DNA of 64,000 nt, from assembly GCA_961205875.1 (NCBI GenBank), contig OY540819.1:5520501-5584500 (forward strand), in the 5' to 3' direction. Within the stretch, counting starts at the first letter, position 1, and each line of letters begins with the position of its first letter. Shown piece by piece: positions 36,790-49,786 of the stretch. Below the pieces are notes generated by a model. It ran no database searches and was not told the DNA's origin. It was given only the letters and a program-made list of their open reading frames with translations. This DNA comes from Sialis fuliginosa. Its lineage: Eukaryota; Arthropoda; Insecta; Megaloptera; Sialidae. The translations under genes and the position numbers were made by a program.

Positions 36790-39080
36790 ATACTCACAAC
36801 ATACGGGTCACCGCGAATTGTTTTTTCCGATAAAATATCCACAAATTGTTTATATTTTCAAATTCCCAGGAAACAACAGGCCCCGTTTTAGAATTTGTAT
36901 GTTTTTTTAAAGTAATGACAAAATAAAAGGTATGTACCAATTTTTAGATAATTTGGTGTATTTGTTGCAAGTAGAGCTGAAGGAAAAAGAAAATAAAGTA
37001 CGGATATGTTCTTCGTACTAAATTAATTTTTACATTATTATTTCAAAATTCCAATGTTTTAGAAAAGGTAATACAATCAATCACACCGTCAGATAATCTA
37101 AGCTCTTCGTATTCTATTTCGTTATCTATATGATTTTTGTTTACGATCCCAATTTTTTTACCTTAAGTAATATTATAGTTAAGCATTTGCTATAATCGGC
37201 CCATGAGCAACACCCATATTCATTTTTTACCCTTTCTAAATAAACACACTCATGATCATGAACGAACTGTCAGAAAAGGACAAACATTAAATATATTATA
37301 ATAAATAAAATCTCTATATAAGTGATTTCCAAACATTCAATAATATTTTACCGTCGTACCCGACTTTTGACAAAAATAATTGTGGTAAGAAGGTTATAAA
37401 ACATTTCTGGATGAAATGTTTGTAAATATTCACCCGCTTACCTTTGGTATATGACCAGAGGAATGCATACCGCACATTAGGAAATACCATACAAACAAAT
37501 GAAGTTTGTATAACAGAGGAAATAGTAAATTAGTTTATTATGTTTTAGAAAAGACACGGGAAAACTGCAAATACTAGTTTTAATATTTTTAAAAATTTTT
37601 TGGAAAGAGTAAATATACGTTTGATAAATGAACTAAATTGTTAGGGGTCATCGATAATTATATTTAATTAATTTAATAATTAAATGTAATAAACAATTAA
37701 TTCAATCGCAAAATGAATTGATCACTTACATCTTCAAGTTTCTTCAGTATAGGCTGTAATTGTCGGCAGTTAAAAACTCGCGATTATAGTCAAATATACA
37801 TTGTCTAAAAAGAAAAGACAAATTGTGATACATTTTATATATTTTAACATTAAAAAGTTTAGTATCCTCTTTATTTCGTATTGAAATGGATCTTGGATAT
37901 TATCATGTGTATTTAAGGATGAAAATTGTAAAAAAAAAAACGAAAAAACGCTCATTTATGAAAAGTTAAATCAAAAATTAAAAAATACATGAGTTTTCAT
38001 TCACAGCAATTCGAAAAATAGAATAAAAAAAATATATTCAACAAGAAAAAATTAACCAGTAGAAAATTATTATTAATGTACCTACATACTATATTGCTTT
38101 TTTTTTAATTGCCTACGAATTTGACGGTATTTGAAACAATATAATTGATGTGATAATGGTCAAAAGTGTTTCATATATTTTTTTTATCAGGTTATTGTTT
38201 CTTCTACAATTTAATAAATAGGTATTTTAATTGTATTCTATCCACATGTATTAAAAATGTAAACGTACAATGGCTGATTTTACAATACATAACAAATATT
38301 CATATAGGCACTTCAAGCTCTGTATATTTCTATATGTTATTCAATTTAAAATTGGAAAAATTGGTAGATTATAAAAGAGCTAACAAATTTGCAAGTACTT
38401 TCAAATGGGATATTAATTCTGCGATAGTATCTATGGATTAGTTATGTAATTTAGAGCAGTGATACTTTAACTTATTATAACACAGTTGGCGACTCTGATC
38501 ATAAAATTTTTTTTTAATACCGTTACTATTTATTTACTACGCTTGCGTGAAACTTGTCCAATAGAATTGAAACCTCATTTGAAAGTGCTTACAAGCTTGC
38601 AAATTTTGTTAGCTCGTTTATAATATCCCCTTGACATGATCTTCAAATACAGCCACTGCATTCATGTGTTTTTTAACTCAATATTACATGAGAATTCCGA
38701 TACAGTTACAGTTGTATGCCGCGAGTGGTCTCAAGGCGGCCTTGATTTTGTTTTTACAGGTTATAAGAATGATAATTAGTTCCTAATTATTATTTTCTAT
38801 TGATATTATATTCTCATTTTCTATAAAAACAATTAAACCAATATATGTATATTGTTTCCGAGTACATTAATATAATGATCATAATATTATTGTTTGATAT
38901 ATCATGTTATGGACATTAATTGCCGGTTATGGTTATGGTATCTGTTGTTTTATTTTGATTAATTTGTTATTTAAGGACAATAATCAGGGTCAAAAATGGA
39001 ATTAAAATTCCCTTCAAAACATTAGTTAGTGCACGATACATCCATTAAAAAATATGTACTAATTTCTTTGTTCCGATTAA
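36790..39080. other. Intergenic stretch, no gene recognised
   Basis: Open frames near 37.8 and 38.2 kb are A+T-driven and carry no family signature. CAGTGATACTTTAACTT at 38457 may be a worn hAT end. Nothing else could be delimited. Confidence 0.55.
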
Positions 39081-39088
39081 TTTAAAAA

Positions 39089-39245
39089 ACTACTGAACCG
39101 ATTTCAATGAAGCTTTCATTGTTAGAAAGCTGTATCTTATCGTATTACTCCACAAGGGACTGAGTTGTAAAATTAAACACGTACGAATAATTAGCAAATG
39201 ACTACTGAACCGATCTAAGTGGGGTTTTCATTGTTATACAGTGTG
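39089..39245. repeat. Two diverged copies of a CTACTGAACCGAT block
   Basis: ACTACTGAACCGATTTCAATGAAG...TTTCATTGTTA (about 39089) and ACTACTGAACCGATCTAAGTGGGG...TTTCATTGTTA (about 39207) are about 118 bp apart. The same core occurs in the 34.9-, 40.3- and 60.7-kb family. The host element is not delimited. Confidence 0.55.
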
Positions 39246-39734
39246 AAATCAGTAACAAAACCAATATGAATTAATGGCGCAGTAGAACGAGAGGTGCCTA
39301 CGTGTTTTCAGTAGCCGCTCGCATGAGCAGTCACTGATTTCAAAATACAAATGAGGGAATTATTAAAATAATTGTTCATACAATTGATAATATACTATTA
39401 TGTACATTTAACACAGAATCATTTTCAATCTTTTTTTATAAACTTATTTACTAGTATTGTAATATTTGAATAATATAAACAATAATAATTAAGCAACAAA
39501 TTGTAACGAGTAAATAAAAACTCATATGAAGAGGTTTTAAAAATAATACACAACACGAAAGAGTTCGAAAATATTGCAAAGAAAATATTCATGAACGCTT
39601 CAATAGATCCATAATTAAAAAGTAGTTAGTGCTACTAAATTACATTTAATTACTTTAGTAACTGAACCTTTCATGTATAAAATATTAAGCTTCTATTAAA
39701 AGTTTTCATCTCATGTAAAAATGCATAGTAAATA

Positions 39735-40553
39735 AAAAAAACATATGCTTAGTAAATTCACAGTGCTTCCTCGTGTTAAATTCATCAAAGTTAGTTAATT
39801 ATTCAATTTAAATAAAAACCGATAGTCTTTATATAAATTTCCTGGAATTGGTTAACTATTTAAATTTATACAATTTTACGAAAAATTATTTGTTCGAAAT
39901 TTTTCTTAAAACGCACATGAATATTTTTTCGTATATTTTAAATTTTTTGACAATTTCAATCTAAATCTAAATTTATGCAAATGTCAAAATGACATTTTAA
40001 ACGTCAAAATGACATTTAAAACGCCAAAATAACATTTAAAACGTCAAAATGACATTTAATATATCCAAGCAAATATCAATTTAGAAAAACAAAACAGGAA
40101 TTTTAAAAATAAATTGAGATAAATCTTTGTAAGGGAATATTTTACAACAAACGTTGTAGACCCATATTATAGGAAATTTAATACTCTACAAAAAATATTC
40201 TATAAAATTTTCACGTAACATGTGTCGTTCTTGAGATATCTTGAAAAAATAAATATTTTGGGGTGTCACCCCTCCCCCTTACTTATGATTTTGATGATTT
40301 TGAAATGGGACCCTCCTCAAGCCAGTCCCATGTTTCAATAATATCGGTTCAGTGGTTCATGAGTTTTGCGTGTGACAAGGATTCAGGGGACAGACGGACG
40401 GACGGACAGACAGACAGACACGGAACGAAAAGTGTTTGCGTTGACGTGAAAGGGATAAATCAATTTAAAATTTTGAAATCGGAGAACATTTTTTTTCTCT
40501 CAATCTGAAACGATCACATAGTTTCTCATATCTTCGATATTGCGAGGAAGCAA
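39735..40553 (+). mobile_element. Repeat family copy B (inverted relative to A and C; 4 x 20-bp array)
   Basis: Plus-strand copy: CAGTGCTTCCTCG at left, GCGAGGAAGCAA at right, 20-bp units at 39981-40060, then TCTTGAGATATCTTGAAAAAAT, CTCCCCCTTAC and GACGGACGGACGGACAGACAG. The frame at 40263-40508 matches the one in copy A over most of its length but is shorter around the GACA tract. Conservation follows the DNA, not a recognisable protein. With copy A it forms an inverted pair about 4 kb apart. Confidence 0.75.
39981..40060. repeat. Four 20-bp tandem units (inverted version of those at 35481)
   Basis: Units at 39981, 40001, 40021 and 40041 (ACGTCAAAATGACATTTAAA type), with about two substitutions between units. 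Confidence 0.9.
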
Positions 40554-41136
40554 AATAAAAATTATAAAAGTGGATTCATTATAATAAAAATTATGTTTTT
40601 AAAGTACCGAAAATGGTACTATTACGAAAATCAAATAACAAATCTGCTGTTTGTAATTTACATACATATAATTGAATAACATTCAACAGAAGTGGTATTT
40701 AAATATTTAGACAAGTTGGTGTATCTATTAGATGTTATTAATTGCTAGCATTAGATTGCAGTTCAGTGTACGTGCGCATAGCGAATCAATTACTGTATGT
40801 ATTAATAGATGTGGACCACGCGACGCGAAATGTATATTAATATTTATTGAGATGCCCTCGAATACTGCGCCTTCCATACTAATTCAACGGATACCGCAGC
40901 CATATACATTCTCTAGCCGTAAATCAATTTGGGTTTAGATTATTTCTTTTTTTTTTCGGTGAGGTAAATTATTATTTATAATAATTGTATATACATATAT
41001 GGGCAATTTATATGTCAGCTATTACTAGCTAGGCCAAGCTTTTTACTTATTAATTGTTAAACAATTGCAGAAAACCAAAATTAATAATGTTTAAAAAAGG
41101 AGTGGTAAAACTTTTTGTACCAAAAGAACATTTTTA

Positions 41137-41840
41137 GGGTTCGTAGAAAACTAGAAGCCCTTGTAGTTTCGCTCTGTCCGTCCATCTGTCTATAAAAATT
41201 TTATACCTATTAAGATGAAATTTGGTATACGGATGTAGATTGATGACTCAAAAACAGTAATGATGAGATTTTTGAAAAAAACAAGTTTTTTGGACCACTT
41301 TCCCATAGACTGGAAAGTATATTCAAAGATTTTTTTACACTTATCCTAATGATAGATCTCTTAAAATGCAACAAAAAATGTTTTAGGACTTTTTGATTTT
41401 AACTCTTTATTAAATATCGTTATCAGAGCGCCCCCCTCTTCAATTTCCAAACTTTCAATGTAAAAAATCTGAAAAAATTCCAGAATGTAGCTATTAATTA
41501 GTAGATACTTTTAATAAAAATTATAACGAACACTGTTGCAAGAATTTTTTACGAAAAATTTTGAAATTACTCTTTTTTATAAATCGTAATGACTGCGTCA
41601 TGTGCGTGCCGCACTTGGTCAATTTATTGGTTGATGATAAACTCACCAACATGTATTTCCAAAATTTAATGGTAGATTGCATACCTAATTATAAAAAACT
41701 GTATTTTTATTCTATAAATAAAAATTCAAGAACTCTTTTCATATATTGAACTAATTTAAAATTTTTACAAAATACGGACAGATGTTTTATTCCCGGTTAG
41801 AATTTTCTTAATTTTATGAACCACCGGTTAAGAACCACTG
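41137..41840. mobile_element. Composite of repeat fragments (AGGGTTC end; inverted CAGTGGTTCTTAACC end)
   Basis: The left part reads TTTTTAGGGTTCGTAGAAAAC, then CTCTGTCCGTCCATCTGTC and AAGATGAAATTTGGTATACGG, like the start of the 29528-30289 type. The right part ends GGTTCATAAAATT in inverted sense followed by GGTTAAGAACCACTG (41826-41840), a hAT-like terminus. It is unlikely to be a single element. The 62-codon frame at 41561-41749 has no known domain. Confidence 0.45.
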
Positions 41841-41849
41841 TTAAAAAGT

Positions 41850-42970
41850 GTAATACGTTTAATAAAAATGCTGAACAGAATCGCATTTGAAGTTATATTT
41901 CCATGTATTTTGTATTCAGAAAAGGTGTACTTTATCGTTTTATTAAAAACTGATATCAACTATTTCATTAAACACAGTTTAATATTCTGATTCCCGGTAT
42001 CGTAAAAAATTTGCTCGTAAGCAAAAGCAAGCCAATAACATAATACATTTCTAATCGTACCTATTGGAAATACTCCATAAAAATTTGCTTGCAAGTAAAT
42101 TATTTATAATTCATTACAAAAAATAAAATTTGTTATACGAGCATTACATATGTACTCTCGTGACCATTTTTTAAAATTTAATGTATCAATCTTGTTTTAT
42201 TATAATTAAAAAAGCTTACATTAATATTATATTATATAATATCGCATAAATAAGAAACTTTATTATATTTTTCCAACATTTATATGTATGTTTTTTCCTA
42301 TATTACATACACGTGGAAACCGAAACTTTTGTGTTTATCTGTTGACAAGGAAAATGTGCTCTGAAGTGGTGTAAAGTGGATGCTATTTTTATTCAAATAC
42401 TGGATAAAAAACGCAAAGTACACAAAAAAATACACAGAAAATTCATACCATCCTAAACTTCATTATATGTACAATGTACATGAAGTTCAGCTTTGTTAGA
42501 TTTTATTTTTTTGCTTGTATTTAGGTTAAATTTGAGGGAGGGTTTATGTATATCTTTATATTGAGTTCAGTTAGTATGAACGCCACATTTACCGCCAGAT
42601 GTGAATTACTGGGAAAATAGAAATATGCCGTGGGGTGATTGAGATAGGAGACGTAACTCACGTGGTCTAGGAAATATGACCTAAGGCGAGGAGATTATGT
42701 AGTATGTACTTCTGTTTTTTTTGTTGTTTCTGTGCAGTGATTATAAAATTAGTCATATACGTCAAATCCAATATCAATCGTTTTGGCAACTGAGCTAATA
42801 GGTGATATATAAAAGTCCTTAATATTACATAAATCAAAACATAATTTTATTAAAAGTTCAAGCAGTGGCTTATCTGGAATTTTCTGTTAGTAGGGTTTTC
42901 CATCAAAAAGATAACGATATGTTTAATTTACATTTAAAAAGTTAAAAAGGTACAATTTTAATTAAGAGAG
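41850..42970. other. Intergenic stretch, no feature recognised
   Basis: A+T-rich sequence without a supported gene or delimited repeat. A short G+C-richer patch around 42580-42690 shows no ORF. Confidence 0.5.
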
Positions 42971-42979
42971 GGCTTGTAC

Positions 42980-43521
42980 TAGAGATACTCTAGAAAGAGT
43001 TATGACAGCGTCGCCATTTTTAGCCCAACCGGTGGTGACACGATTTATTAAAAAAATCATTTATGTATTATTTTTGCAAGTATAAAAAAATAAAAATATA
43101 ACATAATGCGATAATATGAAATTTATTTAATTATATTGAATGATTAAATCAGAAAATATAGTTGTGAGTTCACTTGGCTACTAAAATCAATCAGAAATCA
43201 ATTCGTAGTGTCAAAATCTTAGACAAAGAATGATAAAGGACAAATAACACATTACTTAGCGTTGTTACCATATCGCTCCACGAGTCATTGGCGTATCATT
43301 CAGATTTTAAAATAAATATCAGTTTTTTTGAATTATAAAATTAATTAATAATAAATGTTGACGCATCTGGAATAATATGCATACAAATGACATTTAAGAA
43401 AAGATGGCCGCCGTAAAATTTTGGTAACACTTTCATATATGGACTAGCATTGGTTGTTATATAACCATAGACTTTCCTAATCTATACCTAAGGTCAAAAC
43501 TCTTACTATGAGTATCTCTAA
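42980..43521. mobile_element. TIR element with TAGAGATACTC ends
   Basis: CTAGAGATACTC...AAGAGTTATGAC at left is mirrored by GTCAAAACTCTT...GAGTATCTCTA at right (about 28 bp imperfect TIR). It is 542 bp and non-coding. The interior carries ACAGCGTCGCC and GATGGCCGCCGTAAAATTTTGG. The flanks GCTTGTAC and ATGTGTAC are only partly alike, so the TSD is doubtful. Confidence 0.6.
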
Positions 43522-44110
43522 TGTGTACTAACAGAACCATTTTGTATTTTGCTTCAAGTAATAAAATTTACATATAAGTACATATATAACAAAAAAAAAC
43601 AATATTACGTTACTGACAGCCGCCAAATACGTATCTGTCAATACATATTCGTTCAACGTTACGTACTTAAATTCGTTTAAATATTCTATATTTTTCGTAC
43701 ATAAATTTGATATAACTCCTTCCTAACAATTTTTAGAGAGGGGGTAATCGGATATCCATCGGCACATTTTTCTTGATAGGATCGTGTTTTTTTGGTTATG
43801 TAATTTTAAATATCGTGAAATAATTAGAAGACATCTTTGAAAGTTATTAAAACTTTGTTAATGGGTATTAAGGCATCTGATTTATTCAAAATCTTTATTT
43901 AGTTTAAAGAAAAAAACTTTTTAATGGTTTTTTAAAAAACAATTGAAAGAATTTAATAATTCTAATTATTATTGTCTGTAGATTTTTTATTATTATTTTT
44001 TCAAAAACTTTTTGTGGTAATTTTTAGGTGTGTTCATTAATTTTTTGCAGTAAGATATAAGGTGTTATTATTATATTTGACAATGACAATAATATTTAAA
44101 TGATTTAGAG

Positions 44111-44429
44111 CATAGGTGTCCAACCTTTTGAACTTCTGGGGCCGCAGAGCAAAATTTTTATTTAATTTAGTTTACTGAGGCCGCAGCTTACAATATAAAA
44201 CTGAGCACCTTTTTTTTTAGTCGCTTCAATTTTAATTCCTAATTAATATTATAAATATAAATAAATAACTAGAGAGTTAGATTAAGAAAAACCTTTTTTT
44301 TTTAAGTCGTAGATACTAATTTCTATGTAAATTTATTATCATAAATTTTTTTTAAATTATGCTCGCGGGCCGCACCAAGGGTCCTCGAGGGCCGCATGTG
44401 GCCCGCGAACCGCGGGTTGGACAAGCTTG
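44111..44429. mobile_element. hAT-type MITE, CATAGGTGTCCAACC ends, 8-bp TSD ATTTAGAG
   Basis: The ends CATAGGTGTCCAACC and GGTTGGACAAGCTTG are identical to those of 18222-18926, with ATTTAGAG on both sides (44103-44110, 44430-44437). At 319 bp it is an internally shorter relative. Subterminal GGGGCCGCAG, GGGCCGCATGTGGCCCGC and a T-tract/AGTCGCTTCAATTTTAATT module are visible. It is non-coding. Confidence 0.93.
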
Positions 44430-45046
44430 ATTTAGAGCGTCAATTTAACCAGAAGTTAATTTAAGATAGTTTCTACTAATATTTAATAATACATAATACA
44501 ATAATTAGTAATACAATGGCATGTTATATTAAATATTTTGTTTATAATATTATCGTGAGTATTATTGATATAATATGTAAGGCACTATAAACTTTCCATT
44601 AGACGGGCTTTTGTAATAAATTATTATTATATATTTTTTGTTGTTATTCATATGAAAACAAATGTTCTAAAATCAGGAGAATTAATTTTGGTTTGTTAGT
44701 TATCTACCCTCTAATTTAAGTATGTATTTATTTGAATCATATGTATTAATATATTATATTAAACTAAAAATAGCTCTTTGTCAATTCACAATTAAAGTTT
44801 TTTTTTGTTTTCATCGATTTTTTAAATTAAATCACTGAAATTCCGGAAAACCCAATTCAGTGAAAAATGTATTTTTTATCGTTTGAGAACCAATGCTATA
44901 AAGAAAAAAATTAACCCAATAACATCTCGTTTGAATGAGAATCGCAAATACATGTCTGTTTGCATAAAGAGTCCTTTCACACGGGTATGTTATTGCATGC
45001 AGTGATTTATTAATTTATATATAAAATATAAAGTATGTATAATCGT

Positions 45047-45242
45047 GGATCTTGGCTTCTGGGTGCAAGCCGCGTCGGTTTGGTCGTGCAGTAACTGCAG
45101 TATTTTTAGAAGAGCCCTGAAGATGTCCACTGCAATGTGTGACGAAACGTTGGCTGATAACACGACCAAACCGACGTGGCTTACACCCAGAAGCCAAGAT
45201 CCATATCAAGATCAGCGCGGAAGCCTCAAGACTTGTATATAT
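45047..45242. mobile_element. Palindromic foldback repeat, copy 1 (GATCTTGGCTTCTGGGTG arms)
   Basis: The left arm GGATCTTGGCTTCTGGGTG...GCCGCGTCGGTTTGGTCGTG is mirrored at the right end, with arms of about 45 bp. Between them lie CTGAAGATGTCCACTGCAAT and GTGACGAAACGTTGGC. Similarity to the 53-kb copy continues past the right arm through TCAAGACTTGTATA. Open frames on both strands are shadows of the palindrome. Confidence 0.8.
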
Positions 45243-46035
45243 AATCGTATCATATTAATATATCCCTGCGAAGGCATATTTGACATTTTATCGAACTTTT
45301 ATAATCTGTTTGTAAAATGATAAATACTATTCTATAAGCGGGGATCTGGAGGTCCTTCTCGAGGAAGAAAAAGTACGTTTAAATGCAATAGCAGAACCGT
45401 TTGTTGTTCTTGGGTTTATATTTATTTATATTTATTATAAATAATATGAAGTTGTTGATAGTAAATTGAATTTTATTATAGGATTTATAGGTATGATAAA
45501 GATTTTTGTAAAGAGGTAACACCACTTTAGGATTAACAAAATTTCGATTTTTTTAATTTCAACAATGCTTTAAAACGATAAAAACATGCACTTGGTTCTA
45601 TCGTAAAAAAATTATAGTACAGAAAGCGCTAAAGGTTACTCAAAAGGTCACTAGGGTATGCTACGTAAAACTTTAAATGCGTCAGTTTGAAATTTTGACA
45701 GCAGCTTAAATAAAAAAAAACCTACGTACTTCTATAGTCAGTAGTATATAGATTTTATTTATTTTTTTTGTTTCAGGTTTTATATTTCACGAGAAATTTG
45801 CCCGCTATTGGACGCTATTTTGTACAAAAATAATAATAAATTTTTTTTCTATACTTAAATATATGCTGTATAAACCCTCTATAAAGAATTTCCATTCCAT
45901 ATTATACTCCAAAAAAAAATGATCAAAGTTAGGTATTTTTTTCAGTCACTATAGTGTTGTTACCATTTTTTACATTTTAGAATTTTATTTAATATTTTTT
46001 GTGTTGAAATTTACATACATTTTTAGGATTCTTAA

Positions 46036-46762
46036 CGGGAGGTTCTCATCTAGCGACTCAAAAATTACGTGATTTTCGCGATTTTTTTTCTTATGGAAGG
46101 AAGTAAATAAAGTAGTCAAGTTTTTTGGTACTTATTAAGTATGTTATTAACTACTTTTACAAATTTTTATGAACAAAAATACCGAATAGTTTATTAGTTA
46201 TATGCATTCAAAGATAGTCATCGAAAAAAAAGACACCTCCACGGGCGGCAAGGTAACGCATCCAATTTTTGTCTGAAATCAAAAAATCAAAGTTTTTTAT
46301 AAAATAGAAGACATTTGCTGGATCCTGCACTAAAATCACTAAGAAAAGTTAAAAATCAACAAAATGGCGGACTTGCAAAAAAAAAAAAAAAATTCGCACT
46401 TTTTTTGGCTCTAAAAAGTGCTGTAACAATAAAAATAATGATTGTAAAATTATGATTTTAGTTCAAGATCCAGAAAATTTAATTATCTTTAAAATAAAAT
46501 AAAATTCATATCGATATCTATAGTAGTTTTTGAGATATCTTGCCGCCCGTCTCAGAAAACATGGTTTCGAGAAATACGCGTTTAAAGTTTTAGTATAACA
46601 TGTATATATGTGTGTGTATGTGTGTATATTTTGACTATAACTTAAAAAAAAATTGAATTCGGCAAAACGGGTTTCACGAGCGTAATTTACGAGACATTTG
46701 CCAACTTTTTAAGTAAAAAAAAATCAAACGATTTTTTGGTCGTGCTTGATGAGAACCTCCCC
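46036..46762. mobile_element. TTAA-flanked TIR element (piggyBac-like MITE)
   Basis: CGGGAGGTTCTCATC at left and GATGAGAACCTCCCC at right form a 15-bp TIR with one mismatch. TTAA borders both ends (46032-46035, 46763-46766), the duplication used by piggyBac transposases. It is 727 bp with no transposase. The interior is poly(A/T)-rich with two GGCGGCAAGGTAACG / ATCTTGCCGCCCG inverted blocks. Confidence 0.8.
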
Positions 46763-46799
46763 TTAAGGAAATGTGACAACTTGATCATAATATTTAAAA

Positions 46800-47060
46800 A
46801 ATCAAAAACGATCAAAATTTCAACCGGTGTGAAACATGCCGGATACTCAATCACCCGATTCCATCCACTTATCCCGGCTAGTGAAGGGGGTGGTTGTACG
46901 ACGGCGGCGTTGCGGGTTCACTGACGGCTATTGGAGGGGTGGGTAAGGGAAGGGAGGACGGCTGAGCTACAGGTGTGTGACGTCACGTCTGACGCAGTAG
47001 CGCCCCCGCGCCTTCCGTGTTATTGATCGACACTACGCCGGAATTGTTCTAGAACTGTTC
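46800..47060. promoter_or_regulatory. G+C-rich island with CRE palindrome TGACGTCA
   Basis: This is one of the most G+C-rich stretches of the intergenic region. It holds a CREB/ATF full site TGACGTCA (46978-46985), followed by CGTCTGACGCAGTAGCGCCC. No exon with clear splice sites or start context was found on either strand; the 62-codon frame ending near 46921 is unconvincing. It could be a promoter or enhancer, or the remnant of a GC-rich repeat. Confidence 0.3.
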
Positions 47061-47975
47061 AAGTCTTTGTCATTAAGTGTATATTTGTTGGAGTCCTTCC
47101 TCTTTCGAATTTTTCTCTGGGGTTTTTTGTTTGTTTAAGATATGGGAAATGGTTGGACGTCGATGTTGAAATAACAAATAAATATATTTTTAGGAGATAA
47201 GTTTTTTAAGTTGTTGAGATACGTTAAAACATTTGGTAATTGAATATGAACAAAGACTAATAATAGTTAAATTTAATACATAACTAATTTCATTTCGAAA
47301 GATAAATAAATATTATATAATATAATATATAATACAACAAAAAAACAACTTTTGATCTTACAGCGATTTTTGACCAGATGACTTGTAACATGGCGTATCT
47401 GAATTATAATGTTTGATTTAATATCTAAAGCATTTCTTCAAATACAAATACAGAATCTTAATTTTAGATAAAAATAAAATTAATTATAAAAATATAATTA
47501 AAAACAAAATTAGTTTTTGAAGATTTTAAAGAAATATCAATAAACAGTAAAGGCCCGACGTGTTAAAAAAAACTTAAAGCTCCACCTAATTTTGAAATTT
47601 AAAAGAACAATGATTGTTTTGTCAACTTGGAAGGCCTTAAGCTTCTGTGGTCCGAGGTGAACGCTTACACGATAATTCGCTACTAACTATAGATATTATT
47701 TTACCAAAGAAAATTCCATTTAATTATAGAGATATTAACCATATCTTTTAGTAGTATTTGTATTATTTAATGTCAGTAAATAACTATTATTATATGAGTA
47801 ATCACAGTGACCCCTTACATAATTAACTTAATCTCGGTCACTCTGTTTGTTTCCACCTGCTATGATTGACCCATCAGTTACTTCCCATTCCATCTTATGT
47901 TTCTGTGCTCCCTAACATATGTACTTTCATACTCACAAACACATACACACAACACTTTCTCCGAGTAACAAGCAC

Positions 47976-48707
47976 CAGGGCTGTGGAGTCGGTACAAAAA
48001 CCTACGACTCCGACTCCGACTCCAACTCCGACTCCGACTCTTTATGGTACAAAAAGCTAGCACAAAGCATTTCGTCGCCATTACGTGAATTTTTAATTTA
48101 CTTATATTAATTGAACATTTGAAATTTATGGAAAAGAAATTTTCCTAAAATTCTATTAAAAAATATTATAAATAATTACAATTTTTTTTAAATTCTTAAG
48201 AAAATCGCATACAATTTAAAATATCGGTACGGAGAACCATACATGACGTCCATGGTCTTTAATATCTTTTTAAATAATTTTTAATATGTATATGAAAAAT
48301 TGCAATGGGATTTGTCAGAAATAAAACTTTTGAAATTAGTTGCATTTGTATCCAAGGTAACATGAATTAATAACATATAAAATTGTATTTAAAATTCAAA
48401 TTTTTCGGGTGGTTTTTACCCCTAGCTGTTTAGGCACGTACAAATAATAAATATCCCTTGAACTACATATGTACAAAGTCTTATCAAAATTAATGAGAAA
48501 ATAGTTACGGTGATTCTAGTTCCGGCCGTAATTGAAAATTTCAATTTATTGTACTTCAAAATTCAAAACAAACAAAAAATAATAAGTGTGTAAAAAAGTA
48601 AAAAATCATTATTTAATTAAAGGAGTCGGAGTCGGTACCTTTTTACCGACTCCGATTCCACTCAAAATTACTAAAACTCCGACTTCGACTCCGACTCCAC
48701 AGCCCTG
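47976..48707. mobile_element. TIR element with CAGGGCTGTGGAGTCGG ends and (GACTCC)n arms
   Basis: CAGGGCTGTGGAGTCGG at left is exactly mirrored by CCGACTCCACAGCCCTG at right. Runs of CGACTC hexamers lie inside both ends (about 48003-48041 and 48618-48697). CAAGCA occurs next to both ends, a possible eroded TSD. Segment 48405-48500 is an inverted relative of the interior of the 15359-15810 element. Open frames with S/D/T or P/T repeats (47.87-48.82 kb) merely translate the hexamers. Confidence 0.8.
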
Positions 48708-48829
48708 CAAGCAACCACGAAGAAGTTGTCTGAAAAGGCTAAGCCAACAGACAATAATACACGAAGAAGAAGGAATTATTATAGTTCATAACTTTACTTA
48801 CTACCTATATAATAAGAGTTAATAACTTT

Positions 48830-49530
48830 CACCTATATATTAAAACCGACAATTTACTTTACGAAAGTGAATTTTGCCCTTTATAATCAACTTGAGAAAC
48901 AATAATTTGATTTAATTAAAAGACTAATTCAATTATTCAAAGGTTAAGTATTCAGAGCTGCAGTTCTTAACCTTCTCTGAATATAGAATTAATTTAAATA
49001 TCATTTTAAAAGTATCTGGTATGAAGTGATATATTTGGCTTATTATTAAATGTATTTATTTACTGTTTTCTCACCTTCTCCTAGATTTTAAATACTAATC
49101 TCATTTAGGAATTTAAATAATTGGTAATTTCAATGTTTACTTACAGTTTTTCAAAATTTGGTAAGAATTTTGCCATCGCTTCTATGAAGAACCATGATTA
49201 TAAATATTTAAAAAAAATTATCGTTCAATAAATATATGTACATCTCTTTTCTTTGAAAATAATTCTATATGTCTCCATTGAACCGTCAAAACTACCTAAA
49301 TAAATAAAATAATGTTCAGAATAAAAATGTTCTATAGACGAGAACTGGCAGAACTTGAGTATTCTAACAAGACAAAATCATCAAAGGAAACAGGAGAAAT
49401 CATTTGGTGTAAAATTAGGAATTGATAGAATGAAAACAAAAGCATTGTTATCTTTGTTGTCGGACTTTTGCATTCATTTTCAAAGACTTTCGTTGAAGAC
49501 CTTTCTCTACTCTGATTATTCGGTATCCTA
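48830..49530. other. Intergenic stretch, no gene recognised
   Basis: Two overlapping opposite-strand frames at 49332-49568 have no family signature. CAGTAGCGTAGCTAAA at about 49533 may be a worn CAGTGGCGTA-type hAT end. Confidence 0.5.
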
Positions 49531-49786
49531 TTCAGTAGCGTAGCTAAATATAATATACGGGTGAACAAAATTTAAAAAATAAAATTCCCTCGCCTCTAAT
49601 TTTAGGTGGGTTATATTTTTTATGCACCCTATATCTAATAATTAATTATTTTTTGGTAAACTTGAATTACAATTAATAGCGTTATTAAGACATCTTGCAC
49701 TTGCAACAAATTTTAAAACTATTCGTTTAAAAAAATGTAAATAATAACTAGATTCTGTTTGTTTTAATATAGTCATAATATATTAC

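Noticed and set aside
40732..40938. 68-codon frame in a slightly G+C-richer patch
   Set aside because: Composition is less A+T-biased than neighbours, but there is no splice site, start context or recognised motif; left unannotated.
45015..45320. Overlapping opposite-strand frames
   Set aside because: Produced by the palindromic foldback; the same happens at 53269-53466.
47866..48822. Several frames with S/D or P/T repeats
   Set aside because: They translate the (GACTCC)n arms of the TIR element in different frames and strands.
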